Positions 63,222 through 64,000 of a DNA stretch of 64,000 bases are shown one piece after another. Position 1 is the first letter of the stretch, and each line of letters starts with the position of its first letter. A program made the position numbers and the translations under genes. The stretch is from Alphaproteobacteria bacterium (GTDB lineage: Bacteria; Pseudomonadota; Alphaproteobacteria; Micavibrionales; Micavibrionaceae). Where the stretch lies: the NCBI GenBank assembly GCA_023384135.1, contig JAHDXS010000003.1:62001-126000 (forward strand), written 5' to 3'. The notes below the pieces were generated by a model. The model saw only the letters and a program-made list of their open reading frames with translations. It had not been told where the DNA came from and ran no database searches.

Positions 63222-64000
63222 ATGTCAAAGTTTTTTTCGCGCAGAGGGCAGGGTATTTGCCGTCTCATCGCCTCGGTCTGCTTGACGTTCGCCGCGGGCG
63301 GCGCTCTGGCGGCGCCGCCGGTTGACCGCGCGACACAGGCGGGGCTGGCGCCGCATAAAGCGCTCTATGAAATAAAAATGATCGCTAACCACAGCAACTC
63401 CCAATTTCAGAATCTCAGCGGGCAAATGTATTATCAATGGCAACCCACCTGCGATGCGTGGATGTCCAGCCACCGCTTTAATCTGGTGTACGAATATATC
63501 GACACTCCGGCCATGCGCATCACCAGTGATTATTCAACCTATGAGCCGTTCGACGGCAAAAGCATGACCTTCACCTCCCAGCGCCGCCGCGACGGCGAGT
63601 TGTTTGAGGAGCTGCGGGGCGGGGCGCAGATCCGGGAGCCCGGCAAGCGGCCGGAGGCGGCATACACCATTCCCGAGGGCCTGACCTTCGCCCTCACTGA
63701 CGAAACGCTGTTTCCGATGTCTCACACGCTGACCGTTCTTGAAAAAATACGGGAAGGCAAAAAATTCTTCCGCGCCGCCATTTTCGACGGCAGCGATCAG
63801 GATGGGCCGATGCAGGTGACCAGCTTTGTGGGCAAGCCCGTTCCCCCGGACGATCTGATAAAGGTTTCCGCGGGCGTGGACGACAAGCTTCTGCGCACGA
63901 AGGCGTGGAACGTCCGTCTGGCCTTCTTCCCGTTGAATAAGGAAGACGCCGGCTCGGATTACGAAATGAATGTCGTATTCCATGAAAACGGTCTTATAAG
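63222..64000 (+). CDS. eipB: EipB-family envelope protein (DUF1849), cut by window end
   Basis: The frame is open to the last base; 259 codons are visible. N-terminal signal peptide (CRLIASVCLTFAAGGALAAP) precedes APHKALYEIKM, then GQMYYQWQPTCDAW, typical of EipB. FEELRGG and TDETLFPMSHT follow, and FDGSDQDGP carries the family's conserved FDGS block. In alphaproteobacteria EipB binds lipoproteins and supports cell-envelope integrity. ATG 63222 is chosen over ATG 63219. An internal conserved cysteine (PTCDAW) should pair with one beyond the window. Confidence 0.87.
   Translation, partial: MSKFFSRRGQGICRLIASVCLTFAAGGALAAPPVDRATQAGLAPHKALYEIKMIANHSNSQFQNLSGQMYYQWQPTCDAWMSSHRFNLVYEYIDTPAMRITSDYSTYEPFDGKSMTFTSQRRRDGELFEELRGGAQIREPGKRPEAAYTIPEGLTFALTDETLFPMSHTLTVLEKIREGKKFFRAAIFDGSDQDGPMQVTSFVGKPVPPDDLIKVSAGVDDKLLRTKAWNVRLAFFPLNKEDAGSDYEMNVVFHENGLI

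Overview
The window is a 64 kb piece of an alphaproteobacterial chromosome, most likely a free-living or predatory-type lineage near Micavibrionales/Rhodospirillales. That placement is inferred from gene content only: an EipB-family (DUF1849) envelope protein, the tiny subunit IV of aa3 cytochrome oxidase, a purN-purM / DUF2066-perM-hda neighbourhood, rnd near aspS, a HisN-type phosphatase, and many long proteins I cannot assign. No rRNA and one tRNA (Arg-ACG) are present. Most of the window is compact chromosome with short gaps and ATGA-type overlaps.

Layout. 1-4.9 kb: the 3' part of nspC, then an AT-rich AbiU2-like HEPN gene, and a minus-strand operon running glycosyltransferase > methyltransferase > Nudix hydrolase > histidine phosphatase. 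5-13.3 kb: two large unassigned proteins, a TorF-like outer-membrane protein whose start codon is out of frame with its body by one base, and a double-Cache chemoreceptor. 13.6 to about 20.0 kb: an accessory island at the 3' end of tRNA-Arg. It holds a large serine recombinase whose last codons run antisense through the tRNA, a hairpin-rich segment, a self-inhibited Fic protein behind a duplicated palindromic operator, a HEPN protein, and a convergent GHKL-ATPase/PD-(D/E)XK-like nuclease fusion. This is the best candidate for an undescribed (defence-like) system. 20-23.4 kb: membrane/TPR-like protein and a soluble double-PAS chemoreceptor.

23.7-30 kb: a tightly overlapped operon of beta-CASP RNase, AMP/thymidine phosphorylase-type enzyme, PRPP synthetase and a P2A-type cation ATPase, which together suggest RNA/nucleotide turnover linked to ion pumping. 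30-33.8 kb: flgK-flgL behind a clear sigma-54 promoter. 33.9-42.9 kb: DUF4139 protein, a cysteine-poor family 4-like uracil-DNA glycosylase, Slt-type lytic transglycosylase, a hydrolase, HisN and alaS. 42.9-48.6 kb: a divergent RelA/SpoT-fold protein with two small partners, ndk, and a large hybrid histidine kinase carrying its own receiver and HPt domains. 48.7-56.2 kb: oxidase subunit IV, purN, purM, DUF2066, perM, hda, sixA, rnd. 56.4-64 kb: aspS, palindromic intergenic repeats, an alpha/beta hydrolase, two tandem membrane paralogues, a coiled-coil protein, a G-rich hairpin, a diguanylate cyclase and the start of eipB.

Coordinates, motifs and repeats were read directly from the sequence. 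Family names rest on recognised motifs and length, without any database search.
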